This document shows, one piece after another, positions 40,668-51,500 of a stretch of 64,000 nt of DNA (its first letter is position 1; each line of letters opens with the position of its first letter). Position numbers and translations under genes: made by a program. The notes beneath the pieces were generated by a model. The model made no database searches, had not been told where the DNA came from, and saw nothing but the letters and a program-made list of their open reading frames with translations. The DNA lies in the NCBI GenBank assembly GCA_024195265.1, contig JAJLRJ010000005.1, positions 17,091,536 to 17,155,535 on the forward strand, in the 5' to 3' direction. Origin of the DNA: Dendrophyllia cribrosa (Eukaryota > Cnidaria > Anthozoa > Scleractinia > Dendrophylliidae).

Positions 40668-43382
40668 ATGGAGAAACATGTAACAGAGTTGAACGGGAAA
40701 ATCAAAACGTTGAATTTTAGAGTCAAGAAGACTGACGAAATCCTGCAGAAAGATGATCGAGCGGCTTTGGAGAGACACAAAACCTCGCTGGAGACTATGG
40801 TGACCGCGGTGAACACCTTAAAGGAATCCATAGAAGAGAAAAAGTTTGCAAAGGGTGAAGACGAGGAAAAGGTACAAGAATGGACAGCAGATGTCGAAGC
40901 AGCAGTTGACGAGGCGGACAAATGTATGCGACAATTGGCAAATAAAATAGAGCAGATCGATCGGCATGTGAGGCATGAAACCGCACTTTTCGAGCACAAG
41001 CAAGCCATCGCACTGGAGAAGGAAAAAATTAAGGGCGATGTTGCAGCTCTCGTAAGGTCTCACACCATTGGTTTGCAACCCTTAGAGCTAACAATAGGAC
41101 AAACAACACAACAATGGACCCTAACCCTAAAAACAATCGCAGCTGTGTTTTACCGGGCCAATGAAAATAGAGGTTTCTAAGAGCAACAAGAAGCTACCGA
41201 ACGAGCTCACGCCGAGGAATTAGCATTTGAAAGGAAACGCTGTGGCTAAATGCCCGGCAGCCGGGCACGGTCTCAAATATACTAAATGCCCGGCAGTCAG
41301 AAATTTTCACAGAATTTTCACTGAAAGGCTCTTTCAAACCTTTTGAGAGTATTCGATGTTCCTTTAAAAATGTCAAGCGCTTCCAAAAATTATTTTGCTT
41401 TTCCAATTGACGAAATATCCAAGCTTGAGCATACCGTAAGATCGCTATGTTCTCGACACTTAGAAAATTTCTGCTGGGACTCGCAGTCAGAAATTTTCAC
41501 AGAGTTCCGACTGAACGTCTCACTCAAACCTCTTAAGAGTATTCAAAGTTCGTTTAGAAATGTCAAGCGATTCCCAAAATTTTTTTGATTTTCCAGTTGA
41601 CGAAATATCCAAGTTTGGGCATACTGTAAGATCGCTATGTTCTCGACACAGACTGCCGGGCATGGCCTCAAATAGACTAAATGCCCGGCAGTCAGAAATT
41701 TTCATAGAATTTTCACTGAAAGGCTCTTTCAAACCTTTTGAGAGTATTCGATGTTCGTTTAGAAATGTCAAGCGCTTCCAAAATTTATTTTGCTTTTCTA
41801 GTTGACGAAATATTCAAGCCTGGGCATACTATAAGATCGCTACAGTATGTTCACGGAGACTGCCGGGCACGGCCTCAAATAGACTAAATGCCCGGCAGTC
41901 AGAAATTTTCATAGAATTTTCACTGAAAGGCTCTTTCAAACCTTTTGAGAGTATTCGATGTTCGTTTAGAAATGTCAAGCGCTTCCAAAAATTATTTTGC
42001 TTTTCTAGTTGACGAAATATTCTATTTGAGGCCGTGCCCGGCAGTCTGTGCAGAAATTTTTAAAGTGTCAAGAACATAGCGATCTTCTAATATGCCCAAG
42101 CTTGGATATTTCGTCAACTGGAAAATCAAAATAATTTTGGGAATCCCTTGACATTTCTAAAGGAACTTTGAATACTCTTAAGATGTTTGAGTGAGACGTT
42201 CAGTCGAAACTCTGTGAAAATGTCTGACTGCGAATCTCAGCAGAAATTTTCTAAGTGTCGAGAACATAGCGATCTTACGGTATGCCCAAGCTTGGATATT
42301 TCGTCAACTGGAAAAGCAAAATAATTTTTGGAAGCGCTTGACATTTTTAAAGGAACATCGAATACTCTCAAAAGGTTTGAAAGAGCCCTTCAGTGAAAAT
42401 TTTGTGAAAATTTCTGACTGCCGGGCATTTAGTATATTTGAGACCGTGCCCGGATGCCGGGCATTTAGCCACAGCGGAAAGGAAAAGGCTCGACCTACAA
42501 CAAGCTCAAAAGAAACCGACTGACGCCGCAGGAGCGAGCAGCGAAGTTGCCAAAATGCCGAAGCTTGTGATAACTAAATTCGATGGAACGCCTCAAAATT
42601 GGTTGCGTTTTTGGGGTCAATTCGAGACCCAAATCGACAAGTCATCTGCCCCCGATGTCACGAAGTTTTCGTACTTGAAAGAATTGGTGAATTTAAAGGT
42701 CCGAAATCTGATCGATGGACTTCCGTTCACCGCAGAAGGTTATGAAAAGGCCAAAGATTTACTTTCCAGACGCTACGGGAAAACAAGTGAAGTTGTGGGA
42801 ACGTATGTTCGAAACATACTTGACCTACCTACAATTAGAGAGAGAGATGTAAAGAAAATTCACGAGTTTTATGAGATCCTGCTTTTCAATGTCGAATCGT
42901 TACAAACATTGCAAAGCCTAAACAAACTTGACGCCGCTGTGAGATTTACATTTGACAAGCTGGGAGTCATTAAAAACGAGCTTGCGATGATTGACGACAA
43001 ATGGAGCGAATGGTCCTTTGTCCAATTCCTAGAAGTGCTGGAAAAATGGACAACTAATAATCCCATCTTAGAAGCTCAAAAGCCCAAGGTCATGGCAAAT
43101 TCTGACAACAAGAGAGAAAAATCAAGATCATTTTACTCGAAACGTAGTGATTGGAAACCGACGAACACCCGCGGATGTCTGTTTTGTGAAAGCCCCGATC
43201 ACCGAGCAATCGATTGTGATAAAGTCGTGAGTGTTGATCAAAGAAAGATTTTCCTAGACAAAAGACTGTGTTTTAACTGCACGGGAACTAGACACAGAGC
43301 CGAACATTGCAAGAGCAAGATTGTCACGCAAGACATCATACGTCACTATGCGACAGAGTCCAAGCGCGCGAACCAGGGATGA
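40668..43382 (+). pseudogene. BEL gag, interrupted
   Basis: The frame opens at ATG 40668 with a charged coiled coil (to about 41035). It runs through a segment of about 130 bp unlike the rest to a TAA at 41178-41180, then resumes in frame (EQQEATERAHAEE) until the nested transposon starts at 41238. After that element the capsid-like part continues from 42486 (LVITKFDGTPQNWLRFWGQF, the DUF1759 region). Two zinc knuckles lie near the end: CLFCESPDHRAIDC and CFNCTGTRHRAEHC. The frame stops at 43380-43382. The following protease lies in another frame, so gag and pol are out of phase here. Confidence 0.85.
41238..42476. mobile_element. foldback transposon, 1239 bp, 9-bp TSD
   Basis: The ends CGCTGTGGCTAAATGCCCGG and CCGGGCATTTAGCCACAGCG are perfect inverted repeats. 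The direct flank is GAAAGGAAA (41229-41237 and 42477-42485). The left arm is built of about four tandem units of roughly 205 bp (each with GCAGTCAGAAATTTTCA, AGAGTATTC and GACGAAATAT). The right arm holds about two units in inverse orientation, meeting near 42020. Long inverted arms made of subrepeats plus a 9-bp duplication resemble Drosophila FB elements and MULE-type transposons. No transposase was seen. It splits the BEL gag gene. Confidence 0.9.
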
Positions 43383-46300
43383 CAGCCAATAACATCGGAA
43401 ACACGGCGATAATCCATCCAGTTGTAGTTGTGAAAATCGGGGGTTACAAGTTTAGAGCCTTACTAGACAGTGGTGCGAGTCACTCATATGCTTCGTCGAC
43501 CGCGATTAATTTAATAAATGCACGCCCAAAGTCCACTGGATTAAGGCAGATAGCCATGCTGTCCGGAATCACTACGAGAACGATGCAAGTGTTTGGAGTG
43601 GTCATTAGTTCTGTAGAAGGTGATTTCAAGCTTGAAGTGGATATCACGAAAGTCAACAAGCGGGAGTTATTGGTCCTGGAAAACCCACGTTACACGCAAA
43701 TACTTGAGGCGAATTCTCATCTTAAGGGGGTGCGAATGGATGATGACGACGAGAAAGAAAGGCTGCCCGTACACGTCATACTGGGCGCGAATGATTTCGC
43801 GAAGATTCGCACCGGGGAGCGGTTGAGAGTGGGTCGTCGTGGAGATCCTGTTGCCGAGCTCACCCGATTCGGATGGACAATCATGTCACCTGGAGCTGAC
43901 AATGATTTTTCACCTGCTTATCTAGCTGTTAATTCGAACGCAGATTATGAGAAGTTATGCGCGCTTGATGTCTTAGGTCTGGCGGACTCTCCAACCGGAG
44001 ATCAAGGTGATGTTTATGACGAATTTAAAGAACAGTTAGTTCGATCTTCAGAAAGGTGGTACGAAACTGGCCTTCCTTGGAAGGGGAACTGTCCTCCCCT
44101 TCCAAACAACCGGGATGGAAGTTTACGCAGAATGAACACTCTTGTACGGAAGTTGAGAAAAACCGACATGTTAGACGACTATGACGCTGTGATCAGAGAG
44201 CAGCTGGAAGAAGGCGTAGTGGAGCGAGCACCTGCCGAGGTAACGGGGAGAGAGTTTTACCTACCTCATCGTGCTGTTGTGCGTAAAAATGCTGAGACGA
44301 CAATGCTGCGAGTCGTGTACGACGCGTCTGCTGAACGAATGCCTACACGCTGGACCCCCGCTACAAAACAAGCTGTGGAGTGTCATTGTTCGCAACCGGT
44401 TTCATCCTGTGGCAGTTGCTGGAGATCTTCGCCGTGCATTCCTGCAAGTACGGATACGAGAGACCGAAAGAGATGCATTGAGATTCCATTGGATCACTGA
44501 CAAGACAGCAAAGCAAGTTGAAACTCTGCGCTTCACTAGAGTAGTGTTTGGCCTCGCCCCTTCACCGTTCCTTCTCAATGGTGTGATTCAGCAGCACTTA
44601 GAGAACCTGCAGTCCAGATATCCGGCTAGTGTGAACGAGATACGTAAAAGTCTGTACGTGGATGACCTGATTTCTGGAGGGCCTACTTCAGATAAAGCGA
44701 AACGTTTGAAGCATGAAGCCACCGAGATCTTCGAGTGCCGCAGTCTACGCCGTGGTGACGCAAGCGTCTGGTGTGTCGCAAGGTTTGATCACTGCAAAGT
44801 CGCGTCTTGCCAAACAAGGTCTAACTATTCCTCGCTTAGAACTTGTAGCGGGTCATATGGCAGTGAATCTCGCTACCAACGTACGTCAAGCACTGGAGGG
44901 ACTCCCTCTTTCGCCTACTGTTCATTGCTGGTTGGACAGTTCAGTCGCCCTCCATTGGATTGGTGATCGAGGAGAGTATCGTCAGTTCGTGGCAAATCGT
45001 GTGAGAAAAATTTGGACCCACCCTAACGTGCTATGACATCATGTTCCTTCAGCAGACAACCCAGCAGATTTGGGAAGCCGTGGTGGTAGTGTAATTGGAG
45101 CACAACTGTGGTGGAATGGGCCCACTTGGCTTGCCGAACCAGCTAAGTGGCCACCCGAAGTCGTGACAGAACCTAGCCCCAAGAGTGCAGCAGAAAGGAA
45201 CGTTCAACAAGAGTTATTCGCGGTCGGAGTGGAAGGCAGGGATGTCTTCGAAGTTCGGCTTGCGCAAAGCCCTGAGGATTGGCGCATGGGTCTTGCGATT
45301 CTTGCGAAATTCTCGAAACCCTTCCAATAAAGCCAAGGGACCTTTGAACACCGCTGAGATAGCGACACATGAGATGTTCTTAATCAAGAGAGCACAGCAA
45401 CAAGGGAAGAGCAACACTAACTTCGAACAAGACCAACAACAACTAAACCTGCAACCGAATGGAGAGGGTGTGTTAGAATGCCGAGGTCGCATCCAGGGCG
45501 AGCATCCGATATACCTGCCTGACTCAGTGCTATTTAAAGCGAAAGTGATGCAGCGTGCCCATGTCACTACACTCCATGGGGGAGTTGCTCTAACAATGGC
45601 AAGTGTAAGAGAGAAATATTGGATACCCCGCCTTCGGAAACTGACGAAGAAAGTCGTGAGAGATTGCAGCGGCTGCAAACGCTTTCAAGCCGTAGCTTTC
45701 ACAAACCCGCCACCAGCACCTTTGCCAAAGGAAAGAACGGAAGGCAACACGCCCTTTAACGTGATTGGTGTCGATTTCGCCGGACCTGTGAAGTACCGTA
45801 ATAAGCGCAAAGAGGAACGTAAAGCCTACGTGGTATTGTACTCCTGTAGCCTCACTCGCAGAGTGTTTCTAGAGTTGCTACCAAGTTTGGAGACTGGTGA
45901 ATTCATAAGGAGCCTGAAGCATTTCATTGCCAGAAGAGGACGGCCATCAAGGGTCTACTCAGATAACGGTCAGACGTTTGTCGCCGCAGCCAAGTGGCTA
46001 AAGAAGGTACAGAAGGATGAAGAGTTCCACTCGTTTCTAAGCAACAAGTCCATCATTTGGCAGTTCAACCTTAGCCGTGCGCCCTGGTGGGGTGGACAGT
46101 TCGAGCGTCTGATCGGATTAATGAAATCAGCATTCTACAAGACGGTTGGCCAAGGACTGCTCAGCTGGGAAGAGTTAAGCGAAGTCATCCTGGACATAGA
46201 AGTGACCCTGAACAACCGTCCGTTGTGTTACATGGAAGAGGATGTCCAGTTCCCTATCCTGACGCCAAACACGATGTTGTTTCTTAACTCCAATATTCTG

Positions 46301-46760
46301 CCCGAGCTACAGCCTCACCAGCAGGAGGAAGCGCGCCAAGTTCCTACAGAAAACCAAAGATGCCTTGTGGAGTCGATGGACAGCCGAGTATTTGCGTGCG
46401 TTACGTGAGCGCCATCGCCTTAACCACGGAAGCAAGGGGTGTTCTCTTGCTGTTGGAGATGTGGTCATTATCAAGTCGTCAGAGCGGAACAGAAACAGCT
46501 GGCCACTCGGAATCGTTGAACGTCTAATTGAAGGAAGAGACGGAGTAGTTCGTGGTGCGAGACTGCGAGCCGGCCGGTCCCACATCGAACGCCCTATCCA
46601 GCACCTGTATCCCCTGGAACTGTCGTGTGACAGGGAGGATGCGAGAAGGAACGCGACAGCACTGAACCCTGGAGCGCCCGTGTATAGACCCAGACGGGAT
46701 GCAGCAGTCGCCGCTAGGCTTCGAGTGCGAGATTTAGTACAGGAGGATCAGCTAGAATGA
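43383..46760 (+). pseudogene. BEL pol: protease, RT, RNase H, integrase; multiple lesions
   Basis: The aspartic protease has ALLDSGASHSYA (about 43455). RT parts are YDASAE, then PLQNKLW, DLRRAFLQVRI, FGLAPSPFLLNG and the catalytic YVDDL (about 44655). RNase H-like LTIPRLELVAG with LDSSVALHWI follows. The integrase has an HHCC-type zinc region, then D (VDFAGP), D (YSDNGQTF) and E (GGQFERLIG), and a C-terminal DUF5641-like domain (GDVVIIKSSERNRNSWPLGI) to the stop at 46760. Lesions: a deletion/frameshift near 44340, loss of most of the RT-RNase H linker near 44740, TGA at about 45034, and frameshifts near 45290 and 46330. Not functional. Confidence 0.9.
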
Positions 46761-46887
46761 ACTTTACATTTGAGACTTTGAACTGAAAGAACATTTTCAA
46801 CTATATTTTATTGTTTTGTTTATTCAAATAGCACAATTAGCAGCCAGTTCCCTGTGTTACATATGCCTCATTGCCCACGAGTCATAT

Positions 46888-46896
46888 GGGGGAGAG
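46888..46896 (+). other. polypurine tract
   Basis: GGGGGAGAG directly precedes the 3' LTR, the usual plus-strand primer site of LTR elements. Confidence 0.8.
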
Positions 46897-47157
46897 TGTC
46901 GGGAACTGTGTACACACCGTTAATTGTTTGATTATTTACGCAATGATAGGAAATGCATTAACTCGAATCCTAGCATGTACTTTGTACTTAGTGGGTGTGC
47001 TACTTTGAGATATCGGATTACTTTGTTGTTATACTAAGCACGCGGTTGAGTTATAAGAGCGGAGGTTTTTGCCTGTATGCGAGCGGAGTTGTAATAATTT
47101 TGGAGGAAATTAAACGGTGATTTTAACAGGAGACGTATTGCTATTGCGTTTTCGACA
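46897..47157 (+). repeat. 3' LTR of BEL element
   Basis: 261 bp, TGTCGGGAACTG to TTTTCGACA. Followed by the AGCAC target duplication. Confidence 0.95.
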
Positions 47158-47579
47158 AGCACAATGTATTGGTGAGTGATCTTTTCCCTGATAGCTCTCA
47201 AGTCTCATACTTTCCATTTTACCCAGGCTTTAAAAGGCCAGTGACATGACAAATTAGCTGTAGGGTTTTAGTAGAAGACAACTGGCCACAAAAACATGAC
47301 TACAACTTGACTTTACATTTCTAGCAAAGGCAAATAATGTAACTTTCACAACAACAAAATTATGAGTTGTCACACATAATTGGTGAAATGTTTCATTATG
47401 GTGGCGATATGTGTTCCTGTTTGCTATTTGTGTGCAGTGTGTGTATTTATGTGTTTGTAATAGATGTCTACATTTGAATTGATACTACAAAATCTTGACT
47501 AGTATCTAACTAGAAAACTGTATGGTTTACTTAGATGCTAGTCATTTCCTCACATGGTATTTATATTTAGTTATTCGCC

Positions 47580-47686
47580 TTAATGTCTTAGTAATTTTAG
47601 TTTAGCTAGATATATGTTTTCTTGTAAAAACAAAAACAAACAAAATGCCATGGAAATGTGAAATAAAAGTATTGTATTGTATTGAC
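47580..47686 (+). mobile_element. LINE 3' tail, (GTATT)n
   Basis: TTGTAAAAACAAAAAC then GAAATAAAAGTATTGTATTG is the typical 3' end of a CR1/L2-like LINE with a pentanucleotide tail. No coding sequence remains. 47158-47579 shows nothing recognisable. Confidence 0.45.
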
Positions 47687-47928
47687 CTTCCTCGCTAATC
47701 TAGTATATTGGCAATAATTTGCAAAATGCCCTATGCATAGAATTAAACAGTAATAAATACAACCAATTTACAACTGAACATATGCCACAATTGCTTAAAA
47801 CCACAAACACCTTTCCTTGCTACGTTATTTTAAATGGAATTATCGACTTATGTTTATAAATATTTGAGTACACACACTACTGTGTCTACTGTCAGCTAAG
47901 AAACTTGTTCAATTACATTATTTTAAGA

Positions 47929-48489
47929 TTAAGATGCAGCTTGCGGAGATGGTGCTGTCATTACTGGAGGGGCCAGATTTGCAATAAAGGCAGTAATTCT
48001 GAAAACCGTTGACCTTAAGAATGCAGGACAACGTGGATGACCTGCAAGCTGTTCAACTGATCGTCGAAGTTCAGCAAAAAGAAGTCTGAAAAAAAGAAAT
48101 CAGCAACAGCTGTTAGTGGATTAGAAAAAGTGACAGGGATATATATGAAACTTAAGGTTTATTATTTATTATTACAAAAGGCTCAAGGAAATACATGCAC
48201 TATGATTGGTTAAACCAAGTTCACTGTAACTCGATAAAGCACGCGCACAACGTAAGGCTCATAATAACCGTTTTTATTTTATAAAAGAAATAAAAAAACT
48301 TGTTCCTCGTGCATTGTTGAGTTATATAAGCACTTGAGAATTTTTAAGAACACTCAAGAAGTGGGAGAAGCACTCGCCTTTGGCTCGTGGTTCTCTGCAC
48401 TTCTCTCGTGTTCTTAAAAATTCCCGCATGCTTATATACAGCTGTAACTCAATAATGCGTTTTTTATTTCTTTATTATTATTATCTTTT

Positions 48490-48520
<31 letters not shown>

Positions 48521-51500
48521 GGGGGAGGGATTATAATGTATGAATGTTTTTGTTGTTGATGTTTTAAACATTTTGTCCAATTTTAGGGTTAGATTATATG
48601 GTGTGTCCATTCAAATGACACTTCTTTGGCAGCACTTGTTTTTCAGAGCATAACAAAAAAATTGGGATTTTTCTTGAATTTTTTATGTTTGGCGCTCTTG
48701 AGAGTTAGAAGGTTAATACAAATATAAAAATGCCCCCCCCCCCTGTCACAGCTAACCCACTGCACGAATCTCCAGTTTCTGTAGCATACTGCTAGTCATT
48801 TACTTACCTGGTGTAAGGGTTTCGTCTGGAGGCATATCTGAGTCCAAGAAATCGATAGTAAACAAATGGAATGACAATGCCCACTTGACCACTGAAATTA
48901 AACCAAAGTGAAACAGTTCAACTTCTTTATTTGTCCTCAGATTGTTTCCATGCAAAAATGTCAAAGAGTGAAAAAGCAAAGCAAATGTGAATTAACTTTC
49001 TAGGACAACAATCAATAATTGAAATCCTCTTTTATGTAGAAACATACATGCACCCAATCTTTTAGCCAGAAAATAATTGAACAGTAGCCAGCCTTGAAGT
49101 TTGTTTCCCTATACAATAATTTTAAAAGCCTTGGTGAATTTTCCATGAATTTCTAAATAATCTGGCCGTCCTCAGGACGCCCAGACATCCTGCGTGCTAA
49201 AAGCTTGCACCTACCTGAAGGTCATTAAGACAACAGCAGGCATTAGCATAATCTCTGTGCAGGCGATGAATCTCAGAAGTCCCTGTTGATGCGTTTGAAC
49301 CTTTTCAATGGCTCTTTGAGCTGACCTGAAAATAACAACACATCAACTTGTATTTTGTTTAATCCTTTCCTCATATTTTGTATGCACAGTATCTAACAAA
49401 AACCTGTCCATTTAAAGAACTTTTTTGTTATATTTATTTACGTTCGCGCTAATTGTTTAATATGCGCATCCTTACTGCGCACGCAATTCATGATGCAACG
49501 CCATGCTACGTCATGCACAAGCACGCACTCAAAGTAAGAAATCTAAACAGATAAAGGGCTAGATTTTACTCGCTTGGATGGTCGGTGACCCCTACTTTTT
49601 TTGGCTAGATAATTTTCTTTTCTAATTCTCGACAGATTGTGAAAAAATGAACAAAAAATCAATGTAGGAAGTTTAAAATTTTCCCATTTTTCTATCCACA
49701 CAACATCGAATCCCACACGCATAAAATTTGGCATAGAAAGTTCCATTCTAGAGATTCATTTGCAATATTTTTAGACTAACAGACATTGGGGCCACATCAA
49801 GTAAGGAAGAGTGATTTTTCCAAATTAAGGTGGCCTTCAGATATTTTATTTCCGAAACGAACTCGGTGACCCCCCAATTTTTTTGCATTTCTGACACGAG
49901 TAACTCGTTACCTACATGTAGCTGTAGCAAACGTTTTAGAAAAAAATCGATGTTAGAAGACTTTCGCGCGAACGTCGTTAAGCCTGAAAATGGGTACAGT
50001 TTTCAAGGGTTTACATCAGTCATGGATCAGCGTGATCATGGATCTGATTGGTTGAATAAAAGTTAACACTCAAGGAATATTTAGATGACATCATTTCTTT
50101 GAGGTGTTCATTAATTAGTAGAGAGATTTTACCTTACAAGTGACATGTTAAGCATTCCACCACTGCCAAGGATCTGTTGAAACACAGAAAATACATGTAC
50201 AAAATTAATGTGAAAAAATATGTTGAAGCACACAGAAATACAAAATTAATGTGAACAAATCTGTAAAAAGCACAGAGAAATACAAAATTAATGTGAACAA
50301 ATCTGTAAAAAGCACAGAGAAATACAAAATTAATGTGAACAAATCTGTAAAAAGCACAGAGAAATACAAAATTAATGTGAACAAATCTGTAAAAAGCACA
50401 GAGAAATACAAAATTAATGTGAACAAATCTGATAAAGCACAGAGAATACAAAATTAATGTGAACAAATCTGATAAAGCACAAAGAATACAAAATTAATGT
50501 GAACAAATCTGTAAAAAGCACAGAGAAATACAAAATTAATGTGAACAAATCTGATAAAGCACAGAGAATACAAAATTAATGTGAACAAATCTGTAAAAAG
50601 CACAGAGAAATACAAAATTAATGTGAACAAATCTGATAAAGCACAGAGAATACAAAATTAATGTGAACAAATCTGTAAAAAGCACAGAGAAATACAAAAT
50701 TAATGTGAACAAATCTGATAAAGCACAGAGAATACAAAATTAATGTGAACAAATCTGTAAAAAGCACAGAGAAATACAAAATTAATGTGAACAAATCTGT
50801 AAAAAGCACAGAGAAATACAAAATTAATGTGAACAAATCTGATAAAGCACAGAGAATACAAAATTAATGTGAACAAATCTGATAAAGCACAAAGAATACA
50901 AAATTAATGTGAACAAATCTGTAAAAAGCACAGAGAAATACAAAATTAATGTGAACAAATCTGATAAAGCACAGAGAATACAAAATTAATGTGAACAAAT
51001 CTGTAAAAAGCACAGAGAAATACAAAATTAATGTGAACAAATCTGATAAAGCACAGAGAATACAAAATTAATGTGAACAAATCTGTAAAAAGCACAGAGA
51101 AATACAAAATTAATGTGAACAAATCTGATAAAGCACAGAGAATACAAAATTAATGTGAACAAATCTGATAAAGCACAAAGAATACAAAATTAATGTGAAC
51201 AAATCTGTAAAAAGCACAGAGAAATACAAAATTAATGTGAACAAATCTGATAAAGCACAGAGAATACAAAATTAATGTGAACAAATCTGTAAAAAGCACA
51301 GAGAAATACAAAATTAATGTGAACAAATCTGATAAAGCACAGAGAATACAAAATTAATGTGAACAAATCTGTAAAAAGCACAGAGAAATACAAAATTAAT
51401 GTGAACAAATCTGATAAAGCACAGAGAATACAAAATTAATGTGAACAAATCTGATAAAGCACAAAGAAATACAAAATTAATGTGAACAAATCTGATAAAG

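Larger units (their letters stand above)
40363..47157 (+). mobile_element. BEL/Pao LTR retrotransposon with 5-bp TSD
   Basis: Two LTRs, a primer site, gag, protease-RT-RNase H-integrase and a polypurine tract are in BEL/Pao order. The target duplication AGCAC lies at 40358-40362 and 47158-47162. The LTRs differ only by a 4-bp indel and one visible substitution, pointing to a recent insertion. The coding part is nevertheless broken at many points, and a foldback transposon sits in gag. It therefore either moved in trans or decayed after insertion. About 6.8 kb in all, 5.6 kb without the nested element. Confidence 0.92.

Noticed and set aside
41125..41137. ACCCTAACCCTAA as telomeric repeat
   Set aside because: Only two units, inside a retrotransposon gene; chance or filler.
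50134..50466. Minus-strand ORFs of 73-110 codons across 50134-51529
   Set aside because: They are produced by the 40-42-bp minisatellite, whose units lack stops in some frames; no protein-like composition.
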